Shown piece by piece: positions 29,549 to 44,000 of a DNA stretch of 64,000 bases. Source of the stretch: Tomocerus qinae (lineage: Eukaryota > Arthropoda > Collembola > Entomobryomorpha > Tomoceridae); assembly GCA_020055645.1 (NCBI GenBank), contig CM034546.1, positions 119,152,375 to 119,216,374 of the forward strand. The letters run 5' to 3'. The translations under genes were made by a program, and so were the position numbers. The notes under the pieces are model-generated. The model saw only the letters and a list, made by a program, of their open reading frames with translations. It made no database searches and was not told the DNA's origin. The first letter of the stretch is position 1; each line of letters starts with the position of its first letter.

Positions 29549-32032
29549 TTATCTAGATTTTAATTCTATCTTAACTCCATAATGAGACCGAAGAACAATT
29601 TCAGCTAAAAGTTTTAGGTCGTCGCGGGTTTCTCCTGCTGTAATTGTAAAGTTTCTCAGAACATTTGACAGAATGACCTTTTCTTCCATCATTGCGAACT
29701 TTTGACCTATTAATAAAAATACAAGTTTATAGCAAACAAAAATATAAATTCCATCCAAAACTTTTAGCGAGAAAATACCGATGCAATTTCTTGGCCCAGC
29801 AGAAAATGGAATGTATGCAAATGGACTCCTTTTGGTATCAATATTGTCCAGTAAAAACCTTTCTGGTTTAAATTCCTCGGCATCTTCAAAGATTTCAGGA
29901 TTTCGATGCATTTTAAAGATGAATACGAAAACAGTCGTTGACTTCGGCAGAATTTGCCCATCATCTTTAATCGCGAATTAAATATAGTTGGAAAATTAAG
30001 TATACCCTTTTCTCATTTTTGCATTATTGCAAACTTACCTAAAATCACATCTTTCTCTAGAATCCGTTCAATAAATGGTACACTCGGATACAGTCTTAAA
30101 GACTCTTTAATAACACACTCCAAAAATTTCATTTGTGTCAAATCTTTAGATGTTACTGGTCTTGTTCGATCGTTTCCAAATATTTGGTCAAGTTCATCGT
30201 GTACTTTTGCCTACATTTCATATTTAATTTAGTTTAAGTTCTTTGACTTATTAGACGAATGCTAAATACATTAATTCACATGGAAGAAACTGTATTACAT
30301 TACGGTATCTAATATATCTAATTCAAATTCAAACCTGTATCTCTGGATAGCATCCCAAAACAAAAAGTGTGAAGTTTAGGCTGGTTGCAGTTGTATCGTG
30401 ACCCTGTCATTAGTTATTAGAGAATTGTTACAATCCTGCATGTAATTTAGAGCAAACAAATATTTTGGTGACTTCACCTCAAACATGAATGTATCAGTCT
30501 CCTCTCTAACATCTCTATCTGTAAGATCAGGGTTCTTTTGCTGTTCTTCTAAAAGCATATCCATAAATCCTAACTTTTTCTTTCCTAAGTAAATACAAAA
30601 TAGAATGCCAACGGTTCAAATCATTTTCAGAGCTTCTTAATGTAAAATCTCAGTACTACCTTGGAAGGGGTCATCATTTTGTGTATCTCCATTTCGAGGT
30701 TTAGTAGAAATTTCCTTCTTTCTTTCTTTGATCACCTAGAATTTGACAGTAGAGACAAGTTTACAGGTAGGAGAAAAGTTCATCAGAAGTAATTATCATG
30801 GATATTGGTTAGGATATTATCATTACATTTTCCGTAAACGTGTGCAGGCTTTTTAAAACTTTAACTTGTTCTTTGCCATATGAACTGATATCCCAAAGAA
30901 ACTGAGGACGATACCAAGGAGAAAGAGAACGATACTGCATAAGTTTTGCCATTCTGTAATTAATGGTGAGATGGGTGTAAAGTTTAAAGCTAATTTATAA
31001 AGCAAGTAAATAAGTCACTAACACATATAAATATTTTGCAGTTTACCTCACAATATTGCTACAATAATCCGAAGTTCTTTCCCTTTGAGCGTTAATTTTC
31101 TTTCCCATTGCGGTTTCTGCAATAAATGAAATGATGGTTTGTCTACTTATATGTTATAGGTAATATTATGTTATATTGGTTTAATTAAATAAAATTGCGA
31201 AATATGCACCACAAATAATGTCCAGAGTACATCGTGTAATATAAGGATTAACATCAAACACTCCATTAGTACATTCTTCCTTGAAAATGTTAACCATGGT
31301 AAGAGAATGCTCATTAAAAATAGACATAAAATCTTCCAGGATCTTGAAGTGGAATGATGGTGTTATCATCTTTCTGTGTCGAAACCATTTCTCACCTTAT
31401 TAACGACATACCAATAAATAAACCCGTTAATTAAGATAAACATTTATAACTTTACAAATTAGTAAGTCTGATTAGGAATACCTTTGCTTGTTAGAAGTCC
31501 CGTGCCAAGCCAAGGCTTAATTAGATCATAATCTATACCTTTCTCCAAATTGACTTGAGAATTCAGTATTTTCTATAAGTAAAATTTTAGGCAAGTTGTG
31601 TACAACTAACTACATTCAGCAGTATTCTGGCTCGCTATACAAAGGTAGTTTTCTTCATTTATTTACCTCTACATCTGCCGGATCAGTAAGCATGACAAAA
31701 TAATTCCCAGCAAAATACGTTCTGAATCGTTTTCCATAACGGTTGGATAGTCCAATTAGTTTATAAAATGAATCTATGCACAGAAAGTAGGTATAATACT
31801 AGAGTTGTAGTGCAATAATACAGTTCAGAACTATAGCCACAGCATATTACTATTTATTGATTTAAATACCTTCCTGTGGTCCAGCAAAAGCAAAAAAACT
31901 ACCCAAAAGTGGGAGAATTAGAGGGCCCTTAATTTTAGCCAACAACTTATCTGATCTTGTTTTTCTTATAAACCAAATGTAGATAAACCCAGTTGTAAGA
32001 AAAATCGCAATGTACAAGGAGTACTCTGACAT
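29549..32032 (-). CDS. Cytochrome P450, CYP4 family
   Basis: A membrane-bound haem monooxygenase of the CYP4 clan, usually acting in the endoplasmic reticulum on fatty acids, hormones or foreign compounds. Twelve exons join in frame to 503 residues: 32032-31870, 31773-31667, 31572-31482, 31395-31210, 31116-31047, 30953-30827, 30735-30660, 30584-30478, 30403-30335, 30210-30039, 29964-29779, 29706-29549. An N-terminal hydrophobic anchor spans about 5-19. Diagnostic segments in order are DPADVEKILNS, the C-helix WFRHR, LDIICETAMG, the I-helix DTFMFEGHDTT (CYP4 signature), the K-helix ESLR (368-371), KPERF (422-426) and the haem loop FSAGPRNCIG with the ligand Cys450. Every key residue is present, so the gene looks functional. 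It stands alone, with no tandem paralogue in the window. I do not assign a subfamily. Confidence 0.96.
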
Positions 32033-35000
32033 TTTATAAATTGGTAATTGACTAATAATATGTTTCTGTGATGCACAACGGAAGGTGAATATTTAACAAA
32101 TTAATAAGACATCAAGTTCATGTACAACTTTGCTAAAAACTTATCTGAGTTTTTGCTAGATAACTACTATCAGGTAATGGCCTGGATTTTCCAATATCAT
32201 GTCCCACAAACCACACTACCGCAGTCGAAGAAACCACAATCTATTTCTGTGACTGATAATGATATCATAATCATTAAGCATAAGCATTAATTCGCAAATA
32301 AGTGCTGAGGATTTAGTAATCTACATAAATATACAACGTTTACTTACAAGTATATTTATTGACATGCTATATTGAGTCAGCAGAACCCAACGTGGAACAT
32401 AGGTAACCAAAATATTTTAATAAACACGTGGATCGTGATGTACTTCAACCATTTCTGATTCACTAACTACAAAAATCAAACACAAATATGTATAAGGGTT
32501 TAAAAAATGTCTCTGATGAATAAAAAGCTTTGAATAATTACTTGCTGTCAACTATAGCAGAACGGTATCTCATAATTAGTAGTTAGAATTTAAAATGAAG
32601 ATGTTATTATTTGCAAGTGAAGAATAAGTCTATCTGCAATGCGTAAGCAACTCTGCAATTCTTGAAAGGAGTTCTTGCCACATCCATTAGTTTGTACATT
32701 ATTAGAGAATGTTTGTTCACACATGGTTGATTAGCCGATTGGGATTTTTGGCAAGGAACGGGTGCTGACATTACATTATGTGCCATTACCACTTCATCTC
32801 TATTAGAATGTAATCGTTTCAATGATGACGGCATCACATCACACTCACTTAAGCAGAGAAGCTCTTACTGCGATTTAAATAGCAGAATTGCTGAACAGAT
32901 TCTGCAAAAAGAGTGCAAAAACAACTGGAAACACATTAAGCCAGGGCATCATTTAATATCAGTACCTACAAAATGCATAGCGAAGTACATTACATTATTA
33001 CTGTGCACACATGTTAGCATGTTGATAGCGTTTGTTGACATTTACACTAAATACCAAATGTGCTCCATTTAGTATATAGAGACTATACCGTACCAACACA
33101 GTAGTAGATAAGTTAAAAAGATACCAGCGAGAATTGAGAATGTTTCTTGGCTTTTGCGCTGCACTGGTCTAAAGAGTTTCTTTGGAGCTGATGTGAAAAT
33201 AATAAGGAGCCATATATTAGTAGATGACACGGCCAAGACATAACATCAGTAATGTTTGCAATTAAGCAGCCACAATAAACCTTAGAGCACTTATGCATTT
33301 CTCCATCAGACACACCATTAAAGAATGATTCGCACTTATTACTTTTTAAAAGTGGAAAAGCCATCAAAACAAATTATAATGTGACTGGTGGAAGTGCACA
33401 GAGTAGCGAAGAGCTTACATAACATTAGAGTCAATGAGCAGACACGCTGAGTGTAAATAAAATCCAAGATTAGTTCACGTTCTCAAGAGTCCAGACTCTT
33501 TCCGCTAACTTCCCTGTCTACTCTTGTTGCATTTAAGTACTACGTCATGTGGAATACTCCAGCTTTTTCACTTAGAATGCAAACACTAAGTAAAAAGTCT
33601 AATAGAGAATGTGCGAGAGAAGATACAAACAAAAAACTTTCCCAGACGGCTGTTTCATGTCGTCAACTAAATATCGCCACCCAGTGATGGGTTCACTTAG
33701 ACCAAAATTATGACTCCCATTACGTTTCCCACTCGATATTATTTTTATGAATGGACATTATTTCCTGATGAATGAATGAGTACCATTTCCACTGGAGATG
33801 TAAGAACATTAGGGTTAAAACATTGATTACTGCTTTTTATCAAGCCTCAAAAGTAAATCTGGATCTTGGATTTAATAACAGATTGACATAGGCTTTTTGC
33901 ATTGGCGAATTTTTCTGAGCAAAATGTTAATTTAGGATCATTTATCTAATACATGTGAAAATCACAGTTTACAAAAATGTCTAATTTTTCGTGTTTTTCA
34001 TTGTTGGTCCGTTATTAATGGTTTTAGTAACTTCAGTTAGTCAGAATGGTTAGGATAGTGCTACTGTAAGAGACTGTAAACAACGGAAATGATTTGGCTC
34101 CCGACAAAATGATTTTCCGGGATGGTCTGACTCATTTTCTTCTGTCTGCAATGCAATAGAGCTGTATTTATCATGAAATCTCAATGAGTGAGTAGTTTTA
34201 GTAAAGGCTTAAATAGTTGGAGCATTTAAAACGTTATGTGCATGTGTTAGCTTAGCTTCTGGGCTTATTTAGTACATGGCTAATAGAAAGACATTTGTAT
34301 GTGAGTGTAAAAAATGAAAAACTGAGGCTAGACACTAAAAGGAACTTTAAGGCAGATTTTTAGACGGGAGATAAGGGCATTCTATTAGTATTATTTTCAG
34401 TAGCGACTCGTGAATTCTCATTCTGGTCGTACTCTACATAATAAATAGGATGAGCATGTGCTTTAGAGAGCGTGAGTATTTCTCATGTAGGTACTTATAG
34501 AAAATTGTAGTTACTTAAGTGATATTACGCTATATGACTATTCAGTATTCACTAACGATCTCTAAGCTCTTAAATCCACTTGCATGATATGTTATTTGTA
34601 GAATGCAAGTGTTGGAGAAGGAAGAGCTGGAGGTCATGTCTCTCACTTAAAAAGCTAAGGGCAAGTCAAAACAATTGAGATCGAAAAGGAAAGGGCGCCA
34701 TCCCCACTCCAGAAGACACGAGTTGGTTCGGATGTTGTCCTTCTTCGTCTAGCCGGTTCTTGAATAATGAAACTATTCTAAATCCTGCATTATCATTTAA
34801 GACTGTCTTTTAGGTCAGTGCATTACTAATTTCTTCCTCCAGTTGATTTTCACTCCTCTTTCCTTGCTTCTCGGCTCCGGAGTGAGTGGTCGTTGTCCTA
34901 CTCTGTCTTGTCCAGCCAGACAGCACAATTTCTGCTGTCTCCTGCATGCACTCAGTCCGTGGTAATGTCTTCCTTTTGTACATTACTTACCTACACACAA

Positions 35001-38000
35001 AACTTTTCACGGTACCTACAAGAAAATCCATAGTTTCATGGATGAATGAGCAACATTATTATCCTTAAAGCACATTATTGCTCCTATTACTATGTGTGAT
35101 ATGGATCTCCGCGACCAAGTCAATGCCTTACTACCAAAGTCAACCTTTCCGGCTATCTATTTATTCCTTATACTGTTTACCTCTAGTTAATGTGTGTGTG
35201 TTTCTAATATTTGTCTGTCAACGCTCATAATTCATAAACCAGTAATATGCACTTTGATTCCTTGACAAAGAGCCCGAAAATTATGAGAATATGTTTTACT
35301 ACCGTTCAATAGTTGGAAATAAATCTAATTATTTCTAGACCACATCGTCCCTTTTGTCTAAGTCGGTCCTTTGTACAATAAGTTTCATTTGTTTCTCAAT
35401 TTAACCCGGTCCTTTCTGTCTATTAGCGAGTAATTTTAATTCTCTCTCAAATCTAACATTCCCCAATCCATATCTGTCTGACTTTCAGACTTTCGTTTTC
35501 TCCATTTTCCTTTGATATTGATACATATTCAAATAAACCCTTACAACCATCAAATCTATTTACTGTACTACAGATACATTACAGGAACATGCCTTCAACT
35601 GTAAACATTTCCCTTAGACGACTTACGGCGTCCGCCAGCCCGTCTTTTTGCTAGATTCTACAATGACACTGAAAATCTGACTGCATCTAAACGAATCATA
35701 GCATAATGGTCATTGACACCATAGACAGCTTCCAGTCATTTTATAAACTTAAAGAATAGCTGCTCTGTAATACCTCATTTGTTAAATCATTACCTATTTT
35801 AATAATACGAGGGCAATGTACTTAACTATAATGATCAGCAAAGGATTTCCTATTCTGTTTAATAGACTTAAAATTGTAATTTTGCACTTGGCTATTTTTG
35901 ATAAGATTCTTTCTTAGTAAAAATTTAATTTTAAAATAAGCTATCTTCCTGCCGATTAGTAAAATTTTGTTAATTACTAATATTTCTAATGACTAAATAG
36001 ATAGATTTAGATTTATTTGCATCTACGATTTAGTAAAAACGGTAAAAAACGGTTATTGTTGGTAAAAAATGTCAATTTGTAAAGAAAAAATGTGGAAATG
36101 GGATAGAGGAGAGAGAATGTAGTGAGCAAATCAGGTCTGTCATTTAGATGACCAAATAAATATACATGAAGATACAATCAATCTAGGATAATGTGACATC
36201 TAAGTTTGGCTATCTCTATAATATGTCACTGTGGAAGTATAATGTGATGCTGAAGAGGAATGGAATAGTAAATGGGGGTAATTGTACATGACACGTCTGT
36301 AGTTTGCATGCATAAAGGATAACACTTTAACTATTCTACGTCAGTGCAGTGAGTGAGAGATAGGTTGGGAGTGTTTGTATACACATAATCCGTATTTATA
36401 ATAGTGAATGAGTAAAGAAGAAAGGAAAGTAGATAACTGAGGTGTGAAGTGAAATAAGTTAAACAGACTCGCTCTATCATGTCCTTCTGGTAGTAATACT
36501 AATAGTAATGCAAGCTCCGAATATCCGCCATACGTAAATACACATAAAGCAGTGAATAATAGACACCGTGACATGTGTTCTGGCAATTTACCCTCCTGAA
36601 TCTCATATACGATAAAATATAACTCTACTCGCTACGCCCATAAACCCTGCTTCCATTACTTATACTAATACCATCTCCGTATTTACACCCATACTACTAA
36701 GTATATAGATAGGTATAAGGTTATTTACTGACTCACACTCTCCTTGCTAGTAGTATATACAGTTCTACTTAAAACATCGCTTCTCGTAGTGATTCGAAAG
36801 TCTCACTGTCATTTATCACCGTCCATTTAAAATGTACTTTAGTTTTGTTGGCGACAAGTTTAAAGGCGACCCTTGCCCTATCCGGATTACCCGGATTCTC
36901 CCCGATTATCCGCTTTGTTCCTTTCCAATTTACCAGTTACCATACTATTGTGCAAAGGCTAATTGATCTCTTCCTTTCTGTACCAATTACACTGGAACTG
37001 ATTCTAATGTGAGGATATCATCAGGAAGAGCTCCTACACATATTGCTATATGAAATCTCACCCCTTGGATTTATTTATATACACTCCGTCAATGTATATG
37101 GTTACATTTTAACTCCCGTTTCCTTGTTCAATTGAAATTGAAACTTGGAGGGCATATGTACTATTATAAAGAATACATTATCCTGTACTTGCAATGAAAT
37201 GGAGGGATGATGACATGGAAAAGCGAAGTCGGATAAGGAGATTGAGCTCCCAGGATTTGTTTTCCTAGTTCTATAGTTTGGTTTAAGTTGGTTACCCGCA
37301 GGGAGCGATTTTATTTATTTTAATCCCAAGTGGCTCTCCATTCACTTGGTTTAAGCAACTCATTGATTGTGTAATGTGTTCAATCCCATGTCAAGTGAGG
37401 TGAGAACGAAAGAAAAGGCCAACGCTTTATTTTGCATCTCATTGAATTAATTGATAATTTAGTTCTGGATCCTATAATCCTAAATACTTACTGGATGATA
37501 ACAGACTTTTGTTGATACGAATTGACAGAATGTGTGTTAGATACAATTGTAACATTGATGTAATTGAACAGCTGATGTCATGATAAGATTGATATGATAT
37601 GACAAGAAGAGATTGTTTAAATTTAAGTTGGGTTGGCTATTTGGCTGTGATTGAGTGACAACGGTACAATTTCGTTGAATTTTAAATTGGAGCAGTCGAT
37701 TTCTTCAAACTATAATATATAATGTAAGCTTCGGAGAATTCGGATAGTTTGTTATATAAAATATAGGTGAATGTTTGATGTGTTTACTACTTGCTATACT
37801 GTATACACATTTTTTGCCTTATTCTACAGTCTTTTAACTGTACGCTAGTTACGGTTTCTGTACGTGCCTTCCTGGAAATTGATTTCTAAAATCTTGTTAT
37901 ATAAGACATTATACCGATTATGGTTATGATTGTTAAAAGAAAACTTCTACAAACCTATTACCTTGTACTATTTTGACTTTTATTGGAAGGAAATTGTTAC

Positions 38001-41000
38001 ATATAAGTGCAAGATGTCCTAAATTGCCCTAAGGTTCTTAACAGAGGACCGTTCTGAGTACCGTACAATAAAACAAATTATTAAGTTATTTCTAGAGAAA
38101 TGCCCATTCACTACTCGTTTTAAGGAGAAACGAAACTTATGTAGTACTAAACTACTAAAGTGATATTTTTTAGATACAATTTACCAGAATAGAGTTGTAA
38201 AATAGATGGCCATGATGACAGGACAGCGACAATAAAAGTAAAAGTTTCTACTAAGGGATCTTAGACTTCTCTATTTGTATTAGATCATCTTGAAATTTGT
38301 GGGCTGGGGGATACGATGTAATAAGTATACAGAAGCAATTATGACCTTAGAGCTAATGTGACCTTAAACCTTAAAACGGACCGTAGTTTCTTTTTGAATT
38401 TCCTATTACAGAACAACCGTTTCAAACGAAGCCTAGTATTGATGTAAAGTATTGATAGATATATTTTGACGAAATGATGATTTGGAGAATAGGAATAATT
38501 TACTACACCGTTGACTGTACAGTTTTAGGGCATTGTTGTTTAATTCTGTTGCTTATTACGAAATGTATTATACTGTATTCACGTAATTGTTACAGAATAT
38601 CAAGTGAAAACGAAATGTAGGCTAATGTAAGGGCTGACCCATTTTGTACTAGTTGCTTTATTTTTCTAAATGTGTCAAGTACCAACTGTGGTTGGGGTTT
38701 TAAAATGTCCGTCAAAGCATAGTAAACTAAACATTGAATAAAATGTAAACCATTATTGAAGGTTCCAATAGACATATCATAACTGTCACATCCATATCTA
38801 AATAGAAAGAATGCTACGTACTTTTACATCATACTATGACATCATACACAGGTTTATTGGAAAATTTAATTGTAATTTTGTAGACATTATGAAAGAGACA
38901 TAGTTATAAGGGAGATGATAAAATAACCTGTTAATCTAACAATCAAATGTACATAAAATTAGCATAACTAGGTACTTATTGCATTATAATGGAGGAGCAG
39001 GCACTGCATGAACTGTCTATAATATTTGTTAACACTTTCTACATAAATAGGAATAATGCATGATGAATCCAACCGTGAAGCAGTAAGAAAGGCATAAACG
39101 GGCGAATAATATGTGCTTAACATATTGAGATAGACACGTTATATGTGCTCATAATATTATATTTACAATCTCTAAGTAGTTTGGCTAGAGTTTTCCGTGG
39201 ATCTGTATAGAGGAGTGTAGATAGTATTAACAATGAATGTAACAGTAGAGGAGACAATAAAAGGAAGATTTCTAGGGCAAATAATAAATATGTGGAAAGA
39301 ATTGCCGTGCAATAATCGTAAAATGAAGCAGCTAGCTGGGCAACAGAGCAATTCGGCGAGGAGAGCCACACCAGACCCGACCACATCTCTTCTAACTAAG
39401 CAATAGACGGACCATTAAAACCAATCTAAATCGAATACAAGCCAAACCGTCTGACTAAACTGCATAATGCCAACACAATAACAAATGTAAGTACCAATTC
39501 TCCATTATGCTCCAAGTCACCGAAATCAATATAACTGTACACACACATCCAATGCACATCCAAGTAGAAATAGGAGGGAGTCAAATGACAACCTGTGTAC
39601 TATATGTACTCAAAGCTCTATTTACTATATGGGTATACAGTCTAATATAAGTAAGTACTATCTGTACACATTTTGTCAACATTGCAACCAATAAAAACAC
39701 TTTTCTCATTGTGTAGAGCACAATTTTCTATTTTCTGTAGTAATTATCAATTTATGCTTTAATACTTCCAGGGAATTACTATTGATACTGACATCATAAA
39801 TTGAAATCTATTAAAATTCTTAGTAATGTGATCGCAAACTTGTCTACATACAGGTAGAAATTCATCATAGAATGCCGAAAGCATAAAACATCAAACTCAA
39901 AGTCATGGTTAGGAATTGCTGGGACGTCAAATCAAAATTCAATCTTGTTAGAATGTTAAAAGTGTAGCATAAATCTTTTTCTAATTTGTAGGAACAATTT
40001 GTATTATTATTCATTTATTACATTGTAGTCTACTTTAATCATTTTTTAGAAAATATTCACCTAATTGCTTAAATATTTTCCCCTGGCTGTTGTTTCCAAA
40101 CTTCTAGCCTAGTTCCATGTTCAAATTTAAGGCACGCACTGGCAGTTATCCTACATGTCAATGGCCCAACGATCCCTTTATCAGTACCTACCTTGATTTG
40201 AACTTAATCTAGATATTAGGAATTCAGCAGCATTTTCCACTTGGCTACCATGTCCACACTCATTTGTAATATCGTCTGATACTAATATCTATGATGATGT
40301 CAGTCAGCCATTAGCGATAGTGTAGTACCACACATAGGCTCATAAATGAATTGACGCACATTATTAGCTGTCCTGTCTATTCATTTTTTACATAGTTTCA
40401 TAAAGAACAGAACTCCAATAAGACAATAAACATTACAAATGTATACTTCGCCTTTTCCATTCCTTGAAATGATCTTCAGCTATCCAGCTGTGTCTGCTAG
40501 ACAGCACTACAATTAGCTATAATAAAAACATTGAGTGTCTACTTTACATTTACAGCATCGTACATGTAAAATGTGTCTTAATGTCAAACAAAGCTAATTC
40601 TTTGAATATTGTGCATATGCGGATGTCCCTTCTTCATTAATATTAAGGCCTATGTGTTGTATACTTGTAAACAATTGACTTCAGCTCAACATACGCATAA
40701 TTTTATTCTACAGCTACTATGTAGAAATCCAAAAAGCATAATTTAACGTAAAGCTTTGTTCATGCTGTTATCGGACATTCAAAGTAAGATGTTCAGTAGA
40801 AAAGAAAACCAACATAATCATAACTTAGTAGCATTTGTCCCCTTAATAGATATTTTTAGACGTTGTTCTGACCTTCGCTACGACTAGTTTGCAACTCATG
40901 AAAGGTGTAATAAAATATATCATCGGTAATGATTAAGCAAACAATATGTAAATGTGAATTTTGACGAGCTATTGTAAATACAATACATTTAAACTTAATT

Positions 41001-44000
41001 GTAACATTTATATTGCAGATTCTAATGCCACTCGACTAATCTTCAGTCAACACATTCCAGCTCGTTTCCACCCAAAGGCATATTATTGTTACTAATCTAT
41101 TTCAAAGGTGTACCCTAGTGTATTCACCTGTACCTGTTGTATTTAAGCTTAGAGCATAGAAATATTTTTTCATCTCTAGTCATTTATAAACTGCGAGAAA
41201 TGGATACCGTAAAATGTGTCATACTAAATATTCTGTCACTTCATTGTTAGTACTTGAACATTATTACATCTTAGATGAATACAGATACTATGTTTGTTTG
41301 TTTGTTGTATTAGGTTCATACAAATAGAATTGGGCAGGATGAAGTCTTGATATGTTGAAAATAATCTGTAAGAGATAGGTAGTGATTGCTAGATATGCTA
41401 AGGACAGGTACCTGAATAAGTAGAGGTAGTAAGTACCTACCTATAAGTGAAGATTGAATAAGAGGTTACGTTTTGGTTTCGGTCTAGCCACAGGTGCATT
41501 TTATAGACTTTGCTCTTTTTCTAGAGCTGCGGAAGAATGGCTTGAGCTTCATTTACTATTCCCAGTCTTTTCCACTTACTGTCTCTGGAATAATACCTAC
41601 GAAACTACGAATGCACTTCTCCACAGATACATCTCATTGTAAAGCGGAGCACTCAAATCCTTATACCTGCAGATAGGACCAACGTTTATGTGTTTACCTT
41701 TGTACTGCTCTGAATTGAATTGAAGTGGAGAGTAAATGTCTTATACCTACTTAATACAATATATATTTAGAATAACCTATAACTACATATTACACAGATA
41801 CTGCACAAACTAAAATAAGTACAGCCTTCTCTCGTGGAGGCATTTATACAGTTTTGTTTGTTGACTCTTCGCTTTTACTATGCACATTGGTTACGGTCCG
41901 AACAGACTTCGTATTGTTAGTGTCAGTTACTAAGCACGGGCCGAAACAACAGGGGGTAACTGTAATGCCCTGTTGTTCGCTGTTTTGTTGTGTCATACTC
42001 CATTCAATCTCCAATTCAATACTACTGCAGACAGAAGTCAGAATTCTTGGTTTCATATGGGCAATAACCAAAAGTCATGTTACGTAAAGGAATACAGGCT
42101 TTAACCTCTCTCGATCGCAATGAAATCAAGGCATGTGTATATTAGCACAAAAAGAGTATCACTAATTATAAGTTAATTGCCAAACGGCACGGGTGGCCTG
42201 AAGTATAGCAGAAATACTACTGTGAAAAATTGTATATTATTTAATGATCAGAATACGGAAAAGGTCCATCTACAATTTAGAATACAAAAATTAAAATCAA
42301 ACATTTGTTTTAGAAAAGGTAAACAGTAGTGTTGTTCTTAAGATTTTCCAGTAATATTTGCAATAATAATTTCTCATTAAAATTAACAATGCTTGATAGT
42401 AAGTAAGCATTAAGCTCAAGTTACTATAATTTGGATATTAGATAAATAAAGTAGGGATATAGGCATGCATAATGTTGTTTATCTCATCATATCATAGCGT
42501 ACGATCCGATTGCAGTAAATAAATAACTCGTGTTGATTCGTTACAGTAGTGAAATGATTCATAGAACGCAGTTTGAGATTGAACACATAAAAGAAGATGA
42601 TGAGCAACAAAATCTGGGATAAAGAAAGAAAGAGAAGTGAGTAAAGTAAATTGAAGTTGAATTAGGACTACATCGTATCTGTGCGGAGCAGAATGAAGGA
42701 AATGATGCAATGAAAAAGCTAGTGATATGAAATGAAAGTAGAGTCTTGCAATAAAAATTTACGAGAAAAAGTGAAGAGCTGACGAGGAACTGAGCGTCAT
42801 TTCATAAAACTCATAAGTGAATCTCGAGGCTGAAAAGTTTAGAGTACATCATAAGAGAGGTTGCCCTATAACTTTTGCATATATTCTATATTTTTATATA
42901 TAAAATCATTGAAAATGTACAGGAAAAGGAGAATATGTATATATTCAAAGGATATAGCGGAGAAGTTGGTTGTGTAGTATTCTGCAGAATGACATTCATA
43001 CTGGAATACTAATCTGTAGGTAACATGGATAAAGATATAGGGGATATGTGATATAAATATGAAAGGATAGGGTTTAGTGGAGGAGAAGTAAAAAAGTTAA
43101 GTACGTAGGCAAAGCCATGAGAGTTTGCACTGCGGAGTGTAACAATGAAATAAGTGAAAAGGATGTGCTGAAGGAAGAACATGTAAAGGGTAACGGTATT
43201 TGCTGATGTTCTGTTAGTAGCAAGTCACTTGGCTTTTCCATGATGTTCCAGATTCTAGTTGTGGATTGGAGTGTACAGTTAGAGTAGTAGTCCTCAGATA
43301 GGGAGAATAGATAGGGAGCCACAGGAAGACAACCTTGTATGAAGTATAGGGACTATTAGGTAGTACTATTTGTATGATAAGAAGAGGATAAGCGAAGGAA
43401 AGAAAAGACATGATGGCATGGCAGAAGGAAAGAGCAAATTGAAAAATATAATAAAATTGAGTCTGGGCGTGATTCCCTCGGGTGAAATTTGCACGGACTC
43501 CTCAATTTTTCTGCAGCGGATTTTTGCCGAGCACTTCTCCTCTTTCGACTGTCTCAAAGGACACTTGAATTTCATCAGTGAGCTTCATGATCTTCTATTA
43601 TTCATGCAAAGTTCCTCACCCTTCCGACCCGAAATTTCGAAGCGACCTTTTTTGCCCGCTCCTAAACTGAAATTATTATGCCTATCCTCACCTAATCGAA
43701 TCCGGCCGGGTAGTTACTCCAGAATTCTTAAACCCAACTTACTTCTGTTGCTCTTCAACTAAAAAACTCTTTTTTATTCGGAGCAAGCTACAGTCAAGGC
43801 GATATACATATATAGACTTCATTTATACATACTTAGGATTAGTTAATGTGTTCATGAATATTCTACGTCTGCAACTCAATTTTGACTTGTTCAAATCTTA
43901 ATGCAACTGAACAGCGCGTGAGTTTATTAGTGTTTCTAACAATTAGTTTAAATTCAGAAAAGAGCACACGTCCTGGATTAGGTACCTACTACTAGATATG

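Noticed and set aside
36880..36915. Cluster of GGATTA-like words suggesting homeodomain binding sites
   Set aside because: Too few and too far from even-skipped, with the P450 gene between; such words recur often in AT-rich DNA.
42023..42039. ACTGCAGACAGAAGT shared with 62987-63001
   Set aside because: A 15-base match in 64 kb of biased sequence is near chance and the flanks do not match.
41844..42087. Frames open on both strands over the same 230 bp
   Set aside because: Neither translation has recognisable features and mutual openness is expected when stop codons are rare by chance.
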